Source: JAQUOA01 sp037443785 (GTDB taxonomy: Bacteria > Bacteroidota > Ignavibacteria > UBA10030 > UBA8401). Taken from it: a DNA stretch of 64,000 nucleotides. Shown here piece by piece: positions 1-9,419 of this stretch (its first letter is position 1; each line of letters starts with the position of its first letter). Position numbers and translations under genes: made by a program. The stretch covers positions 1 through 64,000 of the forward strand of contig JBBINR010000009.1 of assembly GCA_037443785.1 (NCBI GenBank), given 5' to 3'. The notes under the pieces were generated by a model, which saw only the letters and a program-made list of their open reading frames with translations, made no database searches and had not been told where the DNA came from.

Positions 1-1
1 C

Positions 2-97
2 GTGCGATGGACTGCAAACGCTTCTGCAGGAATTTATTTCTGCAAACTGCAAGCAGGCGATTTTGTGCAAACAACAAAACTGGTGTTGATGAAATAA
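2..97 (+). CDS. 3' end of a type IX secretion (T9SS) sorted protein, partial
   Basis: An open frame enters from the left edge and runs 31 codons to the TAA at 95-97. The visible tail contains G-I-Y-F-C-K-L-Q and ends K-L-V-L-M-K, the pattern of the last beta strands of a type A T9SS C-terminal sorting domain (Gly-Val/Ile-Tyr-Phe, then a basic residue and a hydrophobic Leu-Met-Lys end). The protein at 21793-22953 ends in the same way. The substrate is presumably an exported protein on the outer membrane, but its main domain lies outside the window. Too little is visible for a function. Confidence 0.7.
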   Translation: MRWTANASAGIYFCKLQAGDFVQTTKLVLMK

Positions 98-234
98 ATA
101 AAATCTTATTGATTTTTGAAAATCTTCGCCAACACACTCTTTTTTCGTCCTCCCCAAAGGGATTGAACCTCTTTCTTTCGTTCAAACCCATCGGCAAAAG
201 CGAATGTACCGTCTCCAAAACATAACTTGTGTAT

Positions 235-380
235 GTCATGCTGAACGAAGTCCCAAAGGGACAAGTGAAGCATCCATATTTTTTTGAGTTGCCAACGCAC
301 AAACAGATTTGCCGCCTTTTGGCATTCCGCTGAGCGGCATTCGAAAAAATGGAACTTCGTTTCGCTACGCTCAGAATGAC
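235..380. repeat. Intergenic hairpin repeat, copy 1 (long composite form)
   Basis: The outer ends are imperfect inverted repeats: GTCATGCTGAACG at 235-247 against CGCTCAGAATGAC at 368-380 (11 of 13 pair). Inside lie further small hairpins, such as GTCCC-AAA-GGGAC near 250-262 and a GCCGC/GCGGC pair near 310-345. The GTCAT...ATGAC ends match four other intergenic copies in the window. The 98-408 stretch otherwise holds nothing I can support: open frames on both strands there run through the repeat and look accidental. Confidence 0.65.
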
Positions 381-408
381 TCAACAACTTTTTTATTTGG
401 AGATCAAT

Positions 409-2694
409 ATGATTCGCTATTTTTTGATAACTGTTATCGCAGGACAAATTCTTTTTTCACAATCCCATCCAGTCGGAACAATTGAAGGAACCGTGCTCGA
501 TGCCGCAACGCAAATACCTCTTGTTGGTGCAAATGTGATTGTGATGAATACCATGCTTGGAACAATTACCAACACTGAAGGAAAATTCACAATTAAAAAT
601 ATTCCGGTCGGAAATTATTCAATCCAATTTCGTATGATCGGTTATTCGGTGGAAACAAAAACTGATGTTATTGTCCGCCCGCAAAGAGCCACCAATGTCA
701 ATGCAGAGGTAATGGAACTTGCTGTTGAATCGGAACAAGTGGTTGTCACGGCAGGTTACTTTCACCAAAATGATGTGCAGTCGATGAACTCGGTCGGATT
801 CAGCCGCGAAGAAATTCGCCGTGCACCAGGTTCGGGCGGCGATGTGAGCAGAATTATCATGAGTCTGCCGAGTCTTGCAAAAGTGAACGATCAATCGAAC
901 TCACTTATTGTCCGAGGCGGAAGTCCGTTGGAAAATGCATTCTACATTGACGGCATCGAGATTCCGAACATCAATCACTTCCCCACGCAAGGCGCAACCG
1001 GCGGACCGATCGGCATGGTGAATGTCGATCTGATCGATGAAGTGAATTTTCACACGGGCGGATTTGCGCCGACGTACGGCGATAAACTTTCTTCCATTTT
1101 GGATATTCGATTCCGTGAAGGGAACAGAAATAATTTTGACGGGCAGTTGGATCTGAATATCGCAGGATTCGGCGGTGTTGCGGAAGGTCCCTTGGGCGAT
1201 AAGGGTTCCTACGTTATTTCTGCACGCAGAAGTTATCTTGATTACGTCATGAAATGGTTCGATGTCGGCACAACGGTTGCGCCAAGGTACGGCGATGTGC
1301 AGGGAAAAATTGTATACAGTCTTTCACAGAGTCACAAGATTAGCATTGTCGGCTTGCACGGAGACGATCACAACAATCCCGATCTGAAAGCAGCATTAGA
1401 AAACGACATGGTCTATTACGGACCGCAGGATATTTATCAAAGCGCAGGCGGTGTTGTCTGGCGTGCGTTGTGGGGAAAGAATGCATATTCAACAACGTCG
1501 GTCGGATATTTATCATCGCGATTCAATGAAGATATGTATGAGACGAACACAGGCGTTCATCTCCTGCAGAACCGATCGGCCGAAGAAGCGGCAACGTTTC
1601 GAAACGTGAATCACGTACGCATGTCCGAAATCTTCTCTGCTGAATTCGGCCTTGAAGCAAAGCGTTTGATGAATGATTACGATAATTCTTACGGTGCTTA
1701 TACCAATGCAACGGGAGATTCAACTCCGGCAGTTTCCATTTCTCAGCATCCAGCGGCAAATAAATTTGGAGAATTTTTCAATTTCATCGTTCGTCCGTTT
1801 CATCGGTTTACCGCATCGATCGGCGCCCGTTGTGATTATTTTTCTGTCAATGAACGTACAACTTTTGCACCGCGCGTTACAATGTCATACGAATTGAATG
1901 AGCAAACAACGGTGCGTGTCTCTTCGGGAATGTACTATCAAAATCTTCCTCTCATCCTTATTTCACAAAATGCTGCAAACAAAAATTTGCGTGATTCGTA
2001 CGCAGAGCATTACATCGCCGGCGTTGATCACTTGCTGACCGAAGATACAAAGCTAACCGTTGAAGCGTATATGAAAGAATATTACGATTTGCCTGTTGAT
2101 CCGACCGATCCTTCGCTCTTCTTAGTGGATGAAGTTTTCTACCGCACCGGATTTTTCCTCAGTCATGGCGCATTAACAAATAACGGCAAAGCGCATTCGC
2201 GCGGCATTGAAATTACAGTACAGAAAAAACTCGCCAAAGATTTTTACGGCTTGGCAAGTGCAACATATTTCAAAACAGAATATAAAGGTGCTGATGATGT
2301 GTGGAGAAAGCGCGTGTTCGACAATCAATTTATCGTCAGCGTGGAAGGGGGATATAAACCGAACAACGAGTGGGAATTCAGCGTACGGTGGATCTATGCG
2401 GGGGGAACGCCATACACACCGTTCGATTTTACGCAATCGCAGCAACTGAAACGCGCCGTGTTTGACGGAAACAGAATTAATGGTTCACGATATCCCGCGT
2501 ATCATTCCATGAACGTACGGTTCGATAAGCGATTTCATTTTGAATCGTCAAATCTGGTTTTCTATCTCAGTGCATGGAATGTGTACGACAGAAAGAATGT
2601 TGCTGCATATTTCTGGAATGAAAAAGAGAACACGCAGGATACGATCTACCAATGGAATCTACTGCCAATCTTTGGCGTGGAATACGAATTGTAA
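409..2694 (+). CDS. TonB-dependent outer-membrane receptor with CarboxypepD_reg-like domain
   Basis: A 761-residue outer-membrane transporter that would import a bound substrate using TonB energy. A signal peptide (about residues 1-18, MIRYFLITVIAGQILFSQ) is followed by a carboxypeptidase regulatory-like beta domain (about 20-105), a plug domain (about 110-240, with the segment LIVRGGSPLENAFYIDGIEI) and a beta-barrel to the C terminus. The frame is open upstream to 349, but I chose ATG 409: GGAG lies six bases before it, the signal peptide starts there, and the extension is repeat sequence. No SusD-like partner follows, so this is not a complete SusCD pair. The substrate is unknown. Family call is secure. 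Confidence 0.9.
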   Translation: MIRYFLITVIAGQILFSQSHPVGTIEGTVLDAATQIPLVGANVIVMNTMLGTITNTEGKFTIKNIPVGNYSIQFRMIGYSVETKTDVIVRPQRATNVNAEVMELAVESEQVVVTAGYFHQNDVQSMNSVGFSREEIRRAPGSGGDVSRIIMSLPSLAKVNDQSNSLIVRGGSPLENAFYIDGIEIPNINHFPTQGATGGPIGMVNVDLIDEVNFHTGGFAPTYGDKLSSILDIRFREGNRNNFDGQLDLNIAGFGGVAEGPLGDKGSYVISARRSYLDYVMKWFDVGTTVAPRYGDVQGKIVYSLSQSHKISIVGLHGDDHNNPDLKAALENDMVYYGPQDIYQSAGGVVWRALWGKNAYSTTSVGYLSSRFNEDMYETNTGVHLLQNRSAEEAATFRNVNHVRMSEIFSAEFGLEAKRLMNDYDNSYGAYTNATGDSTPAVSISQHPAANKFGEFFNFIVRPFHRFTASIGARCDYFSVNERTTFAPRVTMSYELNEQTTVRVSSGMYYQNLPLILISQNAANKNLRDSYAEHYIAGVDHLLTEDTKLTVEAYMKEYYDLPVDPTDPSLFLVDEVFYRTGFFLSHGALTNNGKAHSRGIEITVQKKLAKDFYGLASATYFKTEYKGADDVWRKRVFDNQFIVSVEGGYKPNNEWEFSVRWIYAGGTPYTPFDFTQSQQLKRAVFDGNRINGSRYPAYHSMNVRFDKRFHFESSNLVFYLSAWNVYDRKNVAAYFWNEKENTQDTIYQWNLLPIFGVEYEL

Positions 2695-2755
2695 CAATCG
2701 AGAAAACATTGCGTATGAATGAAATAAAAAACCCTGGCAGGCATATCAAAAAACA

Positions 2756-2968
2756 ATGATACAATTTCTTCTTTGGATGATTCTTTTTGTACTCTGCTGG
2801 CCTCTTGCACTGCTGTCATTAATCGCTTATCCATTGGTGTGGCTCATGGCGCTTCCGTTTCGCATTCTCGGTATTGCCGTTGGCGGCGCTCTAAGACTCC
2901 TTTTAACAATTGTCATGCTTCCTGCAAGAATTTTTCAAGGAAGGCAAAAACATTCATCGTCGAGCTGA
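2756..2968 (+). CDS. Small two-helix membrane protein
   Basis: A 70-residue protein dominated by two hydrophobic segments (about 2-30 and 33-58), with a basic, serine-rich tail (R-Q-K-H-S-S-S-S). It lies 61 bases after the TonB receptor on the same strand. No strong Shine-Dalgarno site is visible. I do not recognise a named family. Composition and clean membrane segments argue for a real gene rather than noise, but function is unknown. Confidence 0.55.
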   Translation: MIQFLLWMILFVLCWPLALLSLIAYPLVWLMALPFRILGIAVGGALRLLLTIVMLPARIFQGRQKHSSSS

Positions 2969-3082
2969 AAAAAATTTTTTCGCCATTTCATTCACGAGAA
3001 ACTTGCCAAACACTTTTTGTGTTTAAATAATCAATACACTCTCTTGAAAAACTGTTTACGCACAACGCAAAGGAGTTTTATC

Positions 3083-3577
3083 ATGAAGGCTGTTTCAAAA
3101 CAATTGTTCTCACTGGTTTTACCCTTTAATGCGCTGATCATCGTTCCTTATTTGATCGAAGATCGATGGCAGTTTTCGTCGCGTATACTCTTCATTGCAG
3201 GGCTGGTCTTCATCTCCTTCGGACTGACAATTCTCAGTCTCACTGTTTCAATGTTTATCCGCATCGGCAAAGGAACGCTTGCACCGTGGAGTCCAACGAC
3301 AAAGCTTGTGATTGTCGGAATGTATTCTCATGTTCGCAACCCCATGATTTCGGGTGTTGCGATAGCACTGATGGGCGAGTCACTGCTCTTTTCTTCAACC
3401 GTCATTGCCGTTTGGCTGGCGGCATTTTTTATTATTAATACGGTTTATTTTATACTCTCCGAAGAACCCGGTCTAGAAAAAAGATTCGGCAGTGATTATG
3501 TTGAGTATAAACGAAACGTTCCGCGATGGATTCCGCGATTAACGCCATGGAAACAAATTACCCCTTCCAAAATATAA
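3083..3577 (+). CDS. Isoprenylcysteine carboxyl methyltransferase (ICMT)-family membrane protein
   Basis: A 164-residue integral membrane protein with about four helices and the C-terminal signature of the ICMT/phospholipid methyltransferase superfamily: G-x-G-T-L-A-P-W, then Y-S-H-V-R-N-P-M (about 88-95), a late EEP-x-L-x-x-x-F-G-x-x-Y motif and P-R-W-I-P. Such proteins bind S-adenosylmethionine; bacterial substrates are mostly unknown, so methyltransfer is family knowledge and the target is not known. The start is ATG 3083, preceded by AAAGGAG; the upstream frame to 3017 lacks a ribosome site. A second family member lies at 15974. Confidence 0.85.
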   Translation: MKAVSKQLFSLVLPFNALIIVPYLIEDRWQFSSRILFIAGLVFISFGLTILSLTVSMFIRIGKGTLAPWSPTTKLVIVGMYSHVRNPMISGVAIALMGESLLFSSTVIAVWLAAFFIINTVYFILSEEPGLEKRFGSDYVEYKRNVPRWIPRLTPWKQITPSKI

Positions 3578-3793
3578 CTCTACGGGAAAGCTCTTTTTTG
3601 TACCATTCTCCTGTCAGATTTTACCCGTGAAAGCATTGCTTCTTTCGGTCATTTCACATCATTCTTTTGAGGAAATGTAACAACGGCAGAACATTGCAAT
3701 TTTTATGCTTATATTTCTTCAGATCTACGTTTCAAGAAAACGATTTGAGGCTGTTGTGAATTTGACCAAGTACGCGCTTGAGAAAAAATCACT

Positions 3794-6295
3794 ATGGATC
3801 AAAAATTATCATCCGATCATGACCTTTCACTCCTTGCAGAGCAAATTCAGAATCTGAATCGTGTCTATGCCGTACTCAGCGGTATCAATAAAACCATTAT
3901 CCGGGTGCGTGAACCGCAATCGCTGTTCGATGAAGTGTGCCGGATTGCTGTTGAGGATGGAAATTTTCGCATGGCATGGATCGGACTTCTTGATGCGGAA
4001 CGCCACACGGTTCAACCCGTAGCGTATGCCGGGGTTGTCAATGATTACCTCAATAATCTCAAGATTTCTCTTACTGACGAACAGCGCAGCAAAGGGCCAA
4101 CTGCGCAGTCTCTTCTTTCCGGGAAGTACGTTATTTGTTCAGACATCGAACATAATCCGTTGATGAAACCGTGGCGAGAAAATGCGCTGAAGCTCGGTTA
4201 TCGCTCATCGATTTCGATTCCCTTTACGGTGTTTGACATTATGCGTGGTTCAATTAATCTCTATGCATCGACGCCAAATTTCTTTAACGAGCGGGAAATT
4301 GCACTGTTGGATGAGATGGGGCACGATGTATCGTTCGCATTGGAACAAATCGAAAAAGAAATACAGCGAAAGCTTGTCGAACAGAAGCTTGTGAAAAGTG
4401 AAGATCGATATCGCAAACTTTTTTGGGAGATGTCCAACGGATGTGCTCTCCATGAAATCATCTGTGATGCGCAAGGCACTCCTATCGATTATGTCACCCT
4501 TGAAGCAAACAGTGCTTTTGAAACTTTGCTTGGAGTAAAAGCCGGCGATGTTATCGGTAAAAAAATCAGTGAAATGCTGCCGGAAGACGAAAGGACAAAG
4601 TGGGTAAAACTTTTCGGAGAAGTTGCTCTCAAGGGAATTTCCACGCATTACGAAATGTATTCTGCCGCGAACGGAAAATTTTTTGAAGGAACTGCTTACT
4701 CGCCCGAAAAAGGAAAATTTGCGGTGATCTTTTCCGATGTCACCGAAAAAAAACAAATTACGGAAAAAATACGCGAGCAAGTCTCCATGATCGACGAGGC
4801 TCCCGATGCCATTATTGTTCACGATCTTGCCGACAAAATTACGTACTGGAATAAAGGCGCTGAAGAAATGTACGGCTGGAATACTGATGAAGTAACGGGA
4901 AAAAATATTCGTGATATTCTTTATAAAAATACGGCGCAGCAAATCGATTCGATCTATGAAACTCTCCATAAAAAGGGACGGCACAGCGAAGAACTCTCAC
5001 AAACACGAAAAGACGGAAAACCGATTTCAACCTATTGCCGGTGGGTCATTCTAAAAAATTCTTCGGGAACACCAAAAGAAATCCTCTCCATCATTACCGA
5101 TATAACCCAGAGAAAGAATCTTGAAGCACAATTTTTACGTGCACAGAGATTGGAAAGTTTAGGAACGCTCGCGGGTGGTATCGCCCACGATTTGAACAAC
5201 GTTCTTGCTCCCATACTGCTCGCGATTGAAGTCATCAAACGGTCAACGGATAATCCCGCAACACTGACTATCTTGGAAACTTTAAAATCGAGTGCAAACA
5301 GAGGCAGCACGATTGTTCAACAAATTCTCGGCTTTGCACGCGGAATCGAAGGAGGGCGATCACTGATTCAAATTCGCCACATTGCAAAAGAAGTTGAATC
5401 GATGATCAAAGAAACATTTCCTAAATCAATTACCATTCGACAGGATATTCCGCGGGATACATGGACAATCAACGGCAGTGCTACCCAGCTTCATCAACTG
5501 TTGATGAACTTATGTGTGAATGCACGCGATGCTATGCCAACCGGCGGCGTATTGACGATTTCCGCAGAAAATTGCGTCGTCGACGACGAATTTGTACGGC
5601 TGCATAACGATGCAGCACCGGGAAAATATGTAACCATCAAAGTCAACGATACAGGAACCGGCATACCGGAAGAAATGCGGGAGCGAATCTTTGAACCGTT
5701 TTTTACTACAAAAGACCCCGGAAAAGGAACCGGACTCGGACTTTCGACAGTCGATGCCATTGCAAAAAGCCACAGGGGTTTTATTACTGTCGACAGTGAA
5801 ATCGGCAAAGGCAGTACATTTAATATCTTTTTCCCGTCGAGTGATGTCGCTGCAGAGGACGGCAAGAAAAAACAATTGATGCTGCCAGCGGGTGTCGGAG
5901 AATTGATTCTTGTCGTTGATGATGAAGCTTCGGTTTTGCAAATCACGAAGCAGACACTTGAAGCGTTTGGATACCGAGTCATTACTTCCCTCAACGGCTC
6001 CGAAGCCGTTGGACTCTACACAGAGCGGCGGTCAGAAATTGCTCTTGTCCTTACCGATATAATGATGCCTGTGATGAATGGGCCGGCAATGATTCAGGTA
6101 CTGCACACGATGAATCCAAAACTTCCTGTTATTACATCAAGCGGATTGGAATCGGCAAAGCAAAGAATTCAGACTGAAGAATATGAATCGAATGCCTTCA
6201 TTGCAAAACCGTACACTGCTGAAAAACTTTTAACGACGATCGATGCCGTGCTGCACGGACGGCCTCAAGAATCATCCGCGGAATACGCTGAGTGA
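3794..6295 (+). CDS. Hybrid sensor histidine kinase: GAF-PAS-PAS-HisKA-HATPase-receiver
   Basis: An 833-residue cytoplasmic signalling protein with no membrane helices. In order: GAF-like domain (about 20-185), two PAS domains (about 200-320 and 330-445), a HisKA dimerisation domain with the phospho-acceptor His465 in the motif AGGIAHDLNN, a HATPase domain (about 540-685, with the N box in LMNLCVNARDAMP and glycine-rich DTGTGIP and GKGTGLGLS), and a C-terminal receiver (about 695-815) with phospho-acceptor Asp755 in LVLTDIMMP. It would sense an internal cue and pass phosphate from His to Asp. No separate output regulator is adjacent, so its target is unknown. It converges on the nuclease gene that ends 8 bp downstream. 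Confidence 0.93.
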   Translation: MDQKLSSDHDLSLLAEQIQNLNRVYAVLSGINKTIIRVREPQSLFDEVCRIAVEDGNFRMAWIGLLDAERHTVQPVAYAGVVNDYLNNLKISLTDEQRSKGPTAQSLLSGKYVICSDIEHNPLMKPWRENALKLGYRSSISIPFTVFDIMRGSINLYASTPNFFNEREIALLDEMGHDVSFALEQIEKEIQRKLVEQKLVKSEDRYRKLFWEMSNGCALHEIICDAQGTPIDYVTLEANSAFETLLGVKAGDVIGKKISEMLPEDERTKWVKLFGEVALKGISTHYEMYSAANGKFFEGTAYSPEKGKFAVIFSDVTEKKQITEKIREQVSMIDEAPDAIIVHDLADKITYWNKGAEEMYGWNTDEVTGKNIRDILYKNTAQQIDSIYETLHKKGRHSEELSQTRKDGKPISTYCRWVILKNSSGTPKEILSIITDITQRKNLEAQFLRAQRLESLGTLAGGIAHDLNNVLAPILLAIEVIKRSTDNPATLTILETLKSSANRGSTIVQQILGFARGIEGGRSLIQIRHIAKEVESMIKETFPKSITIRQDIPRDTWTINGSATQLHQLLMNLCVNARDAMPTGGVLTISAENCVVDDEFVRLHNDAAPGKYVTIKVNDTGTGIPEEMRERIFEPFFTTKDPGKGTGLGLSTVDAIAKSHRGFITVDSEIGKGSTFNIFFPSSDVAAEDGKKKQLMLPAGVGELILVVDDEASVLQITKQTLEAFGYRVITSLNGSEAVGLYTERRSEIALVLTDIMMPVMNGPAMIQVLHTMNPKLPVITSSGLESAKQRIQTEEYESNAFIAKPYTAEKLLTTIDAVLHGRPQESSAEYAE

Positions 6296-6302
6296 GATAA
6301 TG

Positions 6303-7700
6303 TTACATCTCAAATTTTTCCAATCGCAGAGGAATGTCGACTCGTTTGAATTGGCGCTGTTGAAGTGCCGCCGAAAATTTTTCTGCTTGATCAAGATCGC
6401 CATGCACGAGAAAAATATTTTTTAATTGCTGCTTATCCATTTTGTCAACAAACGCCATCAATTCGTTTTTATCCGCGTGAGCACTGAACGAGTTCATCAC
6501 CGCAACTTCAGCATTTAATTTTTTCACATCGCCAAAAATTGTCACTTCGGGATTCTTTTCCACAATTTTCCGGCCAAGCGTATGTTCTGCCTGGTAGCCT
6601 ACAATCATCACCGTGTTTTTCGAATCTTCAATAGTATTGGAGAGATGATGAACAATGCGCCCCGCTTCACACATTCCCGACGCGGCAATAATCATACATG
6701 GCTCTTTTCGTTCGTTTAATTTTTTCGATTCTTCTACATCGCGAATGTAGTGAAGACGATCGAATCCAAAAACATCGTCATCAGTTTTCATCACGGCAAG
6801 CGTTTCAGCATCAAAGCATTCGGTATGTTTGCGAAAGACATCTGTCGCATTCGTTGAAAGCGGGCTGTCGACAAAAATCGGAATATTCGGAAGGAGTCCG
6901 TCGTTCTTGAGATTGTTCATCTGATAAACGATATCCTGCGTGCGGCCGACACTGAACGAAGGAATAATAATCTTCCCTCCTCGTTCAACGGTTCGTTTTA
7001 CCACTTCTAAAAATTTCTTCGGCATTTCATCCACAACGGCGTGCACTCTTCCGCCGTATGTGCTTTCACAAATCAGCACGTCCACATTCCCCATAAACTC
7101 CGGATCGCGCAAGATCGGCATATTCGGCCTTCCGACATCGCCGGAAAACCCACAATGCTTTTCCTTTCCTTTTCCTTCTTGTATGGTAAGATGAACGGAG
7201 GCAGAACCGAGAATATGCCCGGCATCAAAATATTGTGCACTCACTCCGCTGACAACATCGAACGATGTTCTGTAATGAAATTCGGTCAGCAGGTCAAGCG
7301 TTGGCTGCACATCATCCATTGAATACAGCGGTTGAACCGGCGGCATTTTTTTCTTCGCATTTTTTTTGCTCACAAATTCCGCATCTTTTTCCTGAATGTG
7401 GGCACTGTCTGTCAGCATCAATCGGCACAAATCGGCAGTGGCCGGTGTGCAGAAGATCGGCCCTTTAAAACCCTGCCGAACCAAATTCGGAAGATTGCCC
7501 GCATGGTCGATATGGGCATGAGAAAGAACGACCGCATCGATTGATGCCGGATCGAATGGGAAATTTCGGTTGCGCTCGTATGTTTCTGCACGTCGTCCCT
7601 GAAAGAGTCCGCAATCGAGAAGAATTTGTTTACCGTTCACCTGAATAAGGTGCATCGACCCTGTAACAGACCGGGCAGCACCGATAAATTGTATGATCAT
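6303..7700 (-). CDS. MBL-fold / beta-CASP RNA-processing hydrolase (CPSF73-like)
   Basis: A 465-residue metallo-beta-lactamase fold protein. It carries the zinc motif SHAHIDHAG (about 60-68), a CESTYGG motif, beta-CASP segments including PSFSVGRTQ, a late SAHADK motif and a final HGDLDQAEKF stretch of the RMMBL 'RNA specificity' domain. Members of this group (CPSF73/YsiA-like) are metal-dependent ribonucleases, so RNA cleavage is the likely role; this is family inference. The length is typical for the group. It is transcribed alone, against the kinase gene and away from yicC. Confidence 0.9.
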   Translation of the reverse strand: MIIQFIGAARSVTGSMHLIQVNGKQILLDCGLFQGRRAETYERNRNFPFDPASIDAVVLSHAHIDHAGNLPNLVRQGFKGPIFCTPATADLCRLMLTDSAHIQEKDAEFVSKKNAKKKMPPVQPLYSMDDVQPTLDLLTEFHYRTSFDVVSGVSAQYFDAGHILGSASVHLTIQEGKGKEKHCGFSGDVGRPNMPILRDPEFMGNVDVLICESTYGGRVHAVVDEMPKKFLEVVKRTVERGGKIIIPSFSVGRTQDIVYQMNNLKNDGLLPNIPIFVDSPLSTNATDVFRKHTECFDAETLAVMKTDDDVFGFDRLHYIRDVEESKKLNERKEPCMIIAASGMCEAGRIVHHLSNTIEDSKNTVMIVGYQAEHTLGRKIVEKNPEVTIFGDVKKLNAEVAVMNSFSAHADKNELMAFVDKMDKQQLKNIFLVHGDLDQAEKFSAALQQRQFKRVDIPLRLEKFEM

Positions 7701-7818
7701 ACTTTAACTCATATTGCTAAATTGTTAATATTCACACTGTTTGAATATCCTTTATTTTTCAAAGATATTCCATTATAAGGGTGTGGATAACTCGTGGATT
7801 TCTGTTGAAAGGTTTTTC

Positions 7819-7849
7819 TTGTCTGCCCTCGCAATTTTTCGTAACTTTA
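7819..7849 (+). promoter_or_regulatory. Possible Bacteroidota-type promoter of the yicC-gmk-rpoZ block
   Basis: TTG at 7819-7821 and TAACTTTA at 7842-7849 are 20 bp apart, close to the Bacteroidota primary-sigma pattern (TTG near -33, TAnnTTTG near -7, 19-21 bp spacing). It lies about 105 bp before yicC in the 254-bp gap between the divergent nuclease and yicC genes. The -7 match is imperfect, and I see no other clear signal in that gap. Confidence 0.3.
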
Positions 7850-7954
7850 GTGAAAATTGTAACCTTTGGGGCGTAAGCTTCAAAGGTTTTTTCATCAATA
7901 CGAACCTAAAAGTATGCCCGGTTAATGAACACCAGGCATGTGTAACGGCACTCT

Positions 7955-8836
7955 ATGATCGAAAGCATGACCGGGTACGGAAACGGTGAAGCCACAGAAA
8001 AAGGAATCACGTTTACCGTCGAACTTCGAAGCGTCAATAATCGTTTTCTTGAAATTTCATCACGCATTCCCCGGTCCCTGTCGCAGCGGGAAAACGAAAT
8101 TCGCGATATCGTGAAAACTAAAATTGCCCGCGGAAAAATTTCGATCAATGCAACACGACAGGATGAAGCCAACGGCGAGTTAGCAATTCATATTGATGAA
8201 AAGAAGGCAAAAGCAGTCAGTAAATTATTGCAGCAACTCCGCAAGACAGTGAAGAGCAAAGAACCGGTACGGCTTGAGCATCTCCTTCACTTTTCCGAGA
8301 TCTTCGAATCGAAAGAAGTTGCCGAGGATGATGAAGCGGAATGGAATGTTTTTAAAGCGGCGCTGAGCAAAGCGGTCGATTCGTTGAAAACCATGCGCAC
8401 AAAAGAAGGTTCAGAGCTTTCAAAAGATATGCGCACGCGGGTTCTCGATATCAATGCAAAGCTCGATACGATTGAAGAATTGTCCAAACAGCGAATCCCC
8501 GAAGAACGGACGCGGCTGAACGAGCGAATTGCGCAATTGGTAACGGATAAAAGCGTGATCGACAATCAACGGCTGGAATTGGAAATTGCAATTTTATCGG
8601 AGCGACTGGACGTGACAGAAGAATGCGTGCGGTTCAGAAGCCACAACAAATTTTTCCTCGAGGCGCTGAGTTCAAAAGAATCCGAGGGGCGAAAGCTGAA
8701 TTTCATGATTCAGGAAATGAACCGTGAGGCAAATACGATTGGTTCCAAATGCAACGACGTTCAGATCGCGCACTTAGTTGTCAGCATCAAAGAAGAACTG
8801 GAAAAGATTCGCGAACAATTGCAGAACATTGAATAG
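7955..8836 (+). CDS. yicC: YicC family endoribonuclease
   Basis: A 293-residue protein with the N-terminal family hallmark SMTGYG (residues 4-9), an alpha-helical centre and the conserved C-terminal section with FMIQEMNREANTIGSKC. YicC proteins have been linked to RNA decay and stationary-phase stress; the enzymatic role comes from family knowledge. It starts a same-strand run (yicC, gmk, rpoZ, coaBC, udg, dnaB), and gmk begins one base after its stop, so the two are surely co-transcribed. Length and motifs are complete. Confidence 0.93.
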   Translation: MIESMTGYGNGEATEKGITFTVELRSVNNRFLEISSRIPRSLSQRENEIRDIVKTKIARGKISINATRQDEANGELAIHIDEKKAKAVSKLLQQLRKTVKSKEPVRLEHLLHFSEIFESKEVAEDDEAEWNVFKAALSKAVDSLKTMRTKEGSELSKDMRTRVLDINAKLDTIEELSKQRIPEERTRLNERIAQLVTDKSVIDNQRLELEIAILSERLDVTEECVRFRSHNKFFLEALSSKESEGRKLNFMIQEMNREANTIGSKCNDVQIAHLVVSIKEELEKIREQLQNIE

Positions 8837-8837
8837 C

Positions 8838-9401
8838 GTGACATCACCGAAACTTTTTGCGATTACTGCTCCGAGCGGAGGAGGAAAAACATCCGTTATC
8901 AAAGTCTTGTTGCAGCGTCATCCAGACATCGAATTTTCGGTTTCGGCAACAACGCGGGCGCAGCGGAACGGCGAGGTTGACGGCAAGGATTATTTCTTCC
9001 TGCCCAAAGAAGAATTTGAACGATTGATTGAGCGCGGCGAACTTGTTGAACATGAATATTTTTTCAACAGCCACTACGGAACATTGAAGCGTGAAGTCGA
9101 TCGCGCACTGAAAGCCGGACACTCGATGATCTTTGATGTGGATGTGAAGGGTGCATTGTCGATAAAAAAAATGTACGGTGCCACCGCAGTGCTTATTTTT
9201 GTTAAACCGCCAAGCATGGCCGTGCTGGAGCAGCGGCTGCGGAACAGACAGACGGAGACAGAAGAAAAAATTCACACGCGGCTGGAGCGCGCGGCGATGG
9301 AGACAGAAATCGGTGAAAAATTTGAGCACGTCGTTATCAACGACGACTTGCAGACGGCAATAGAACAAGTTGATACTATTATTAAAAAACAATTATCATA
9401 G
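8838..9401 (+). CDS. gmk: Guanylate kinase
   Basis: 187 residues; phosphorylates GMP to GDP with ATP. The P-loop APSGGGKTS lies near the N terminus (about residues 10-18). FSVSATTRAQRNGEVDGKDY contains the GMP-binding Ser/Arg and Tyr positions, and IFDVDVKGAL the later conserved Asp. I chose GTG 8838, one base after the yicC stop, because the encoded MTSPKLFAIT matches the usual short N terminus. The alternative ATG 8778 would overlap yicC by 59 bases and add 20 residues unlike the family. There is no strong Shine-Dalgarno site, so translation may be coupled to yicC. Confidence 0.93.
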   Translation: MTSPKLFAITAPSGGGKTSVIKVLLQRHPDIEFSVSATTRAQRNGEVDGKDYFFLPKEEFERLIERGELVEHEYFFNSHYGTLKREVDRALKAGHSMIFDVDVKGALSIKKMYGATAVLIFVKPPSMAVLEQRLRNRQTETEEKIHTRLERAAMETEIGEKFEHVVINDDLQTAIEQVDTIIKKQLS

Positions 9402-9419
9402 TCAAAAGGATAAAGCAGT

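Noticed and set aside
106..447. 113-codon minus-strand frame at the left edge
   Set aside because: It runs through the hairpin repeat and into the TonB receptor start, and its translation has no family features.
4250..4984. 244-codon minus-strand frame inside the sensor kinase gene
   Set aside because: It is antisense to well-conserved PAS domains, is low in motif content, and no ribosome site fits; an antisense shadow.
7741..7989. 82-codon + strand frame before yicC
   Set aside because: It overlaps the yicC start in another frame and has no ribosome site or family match.
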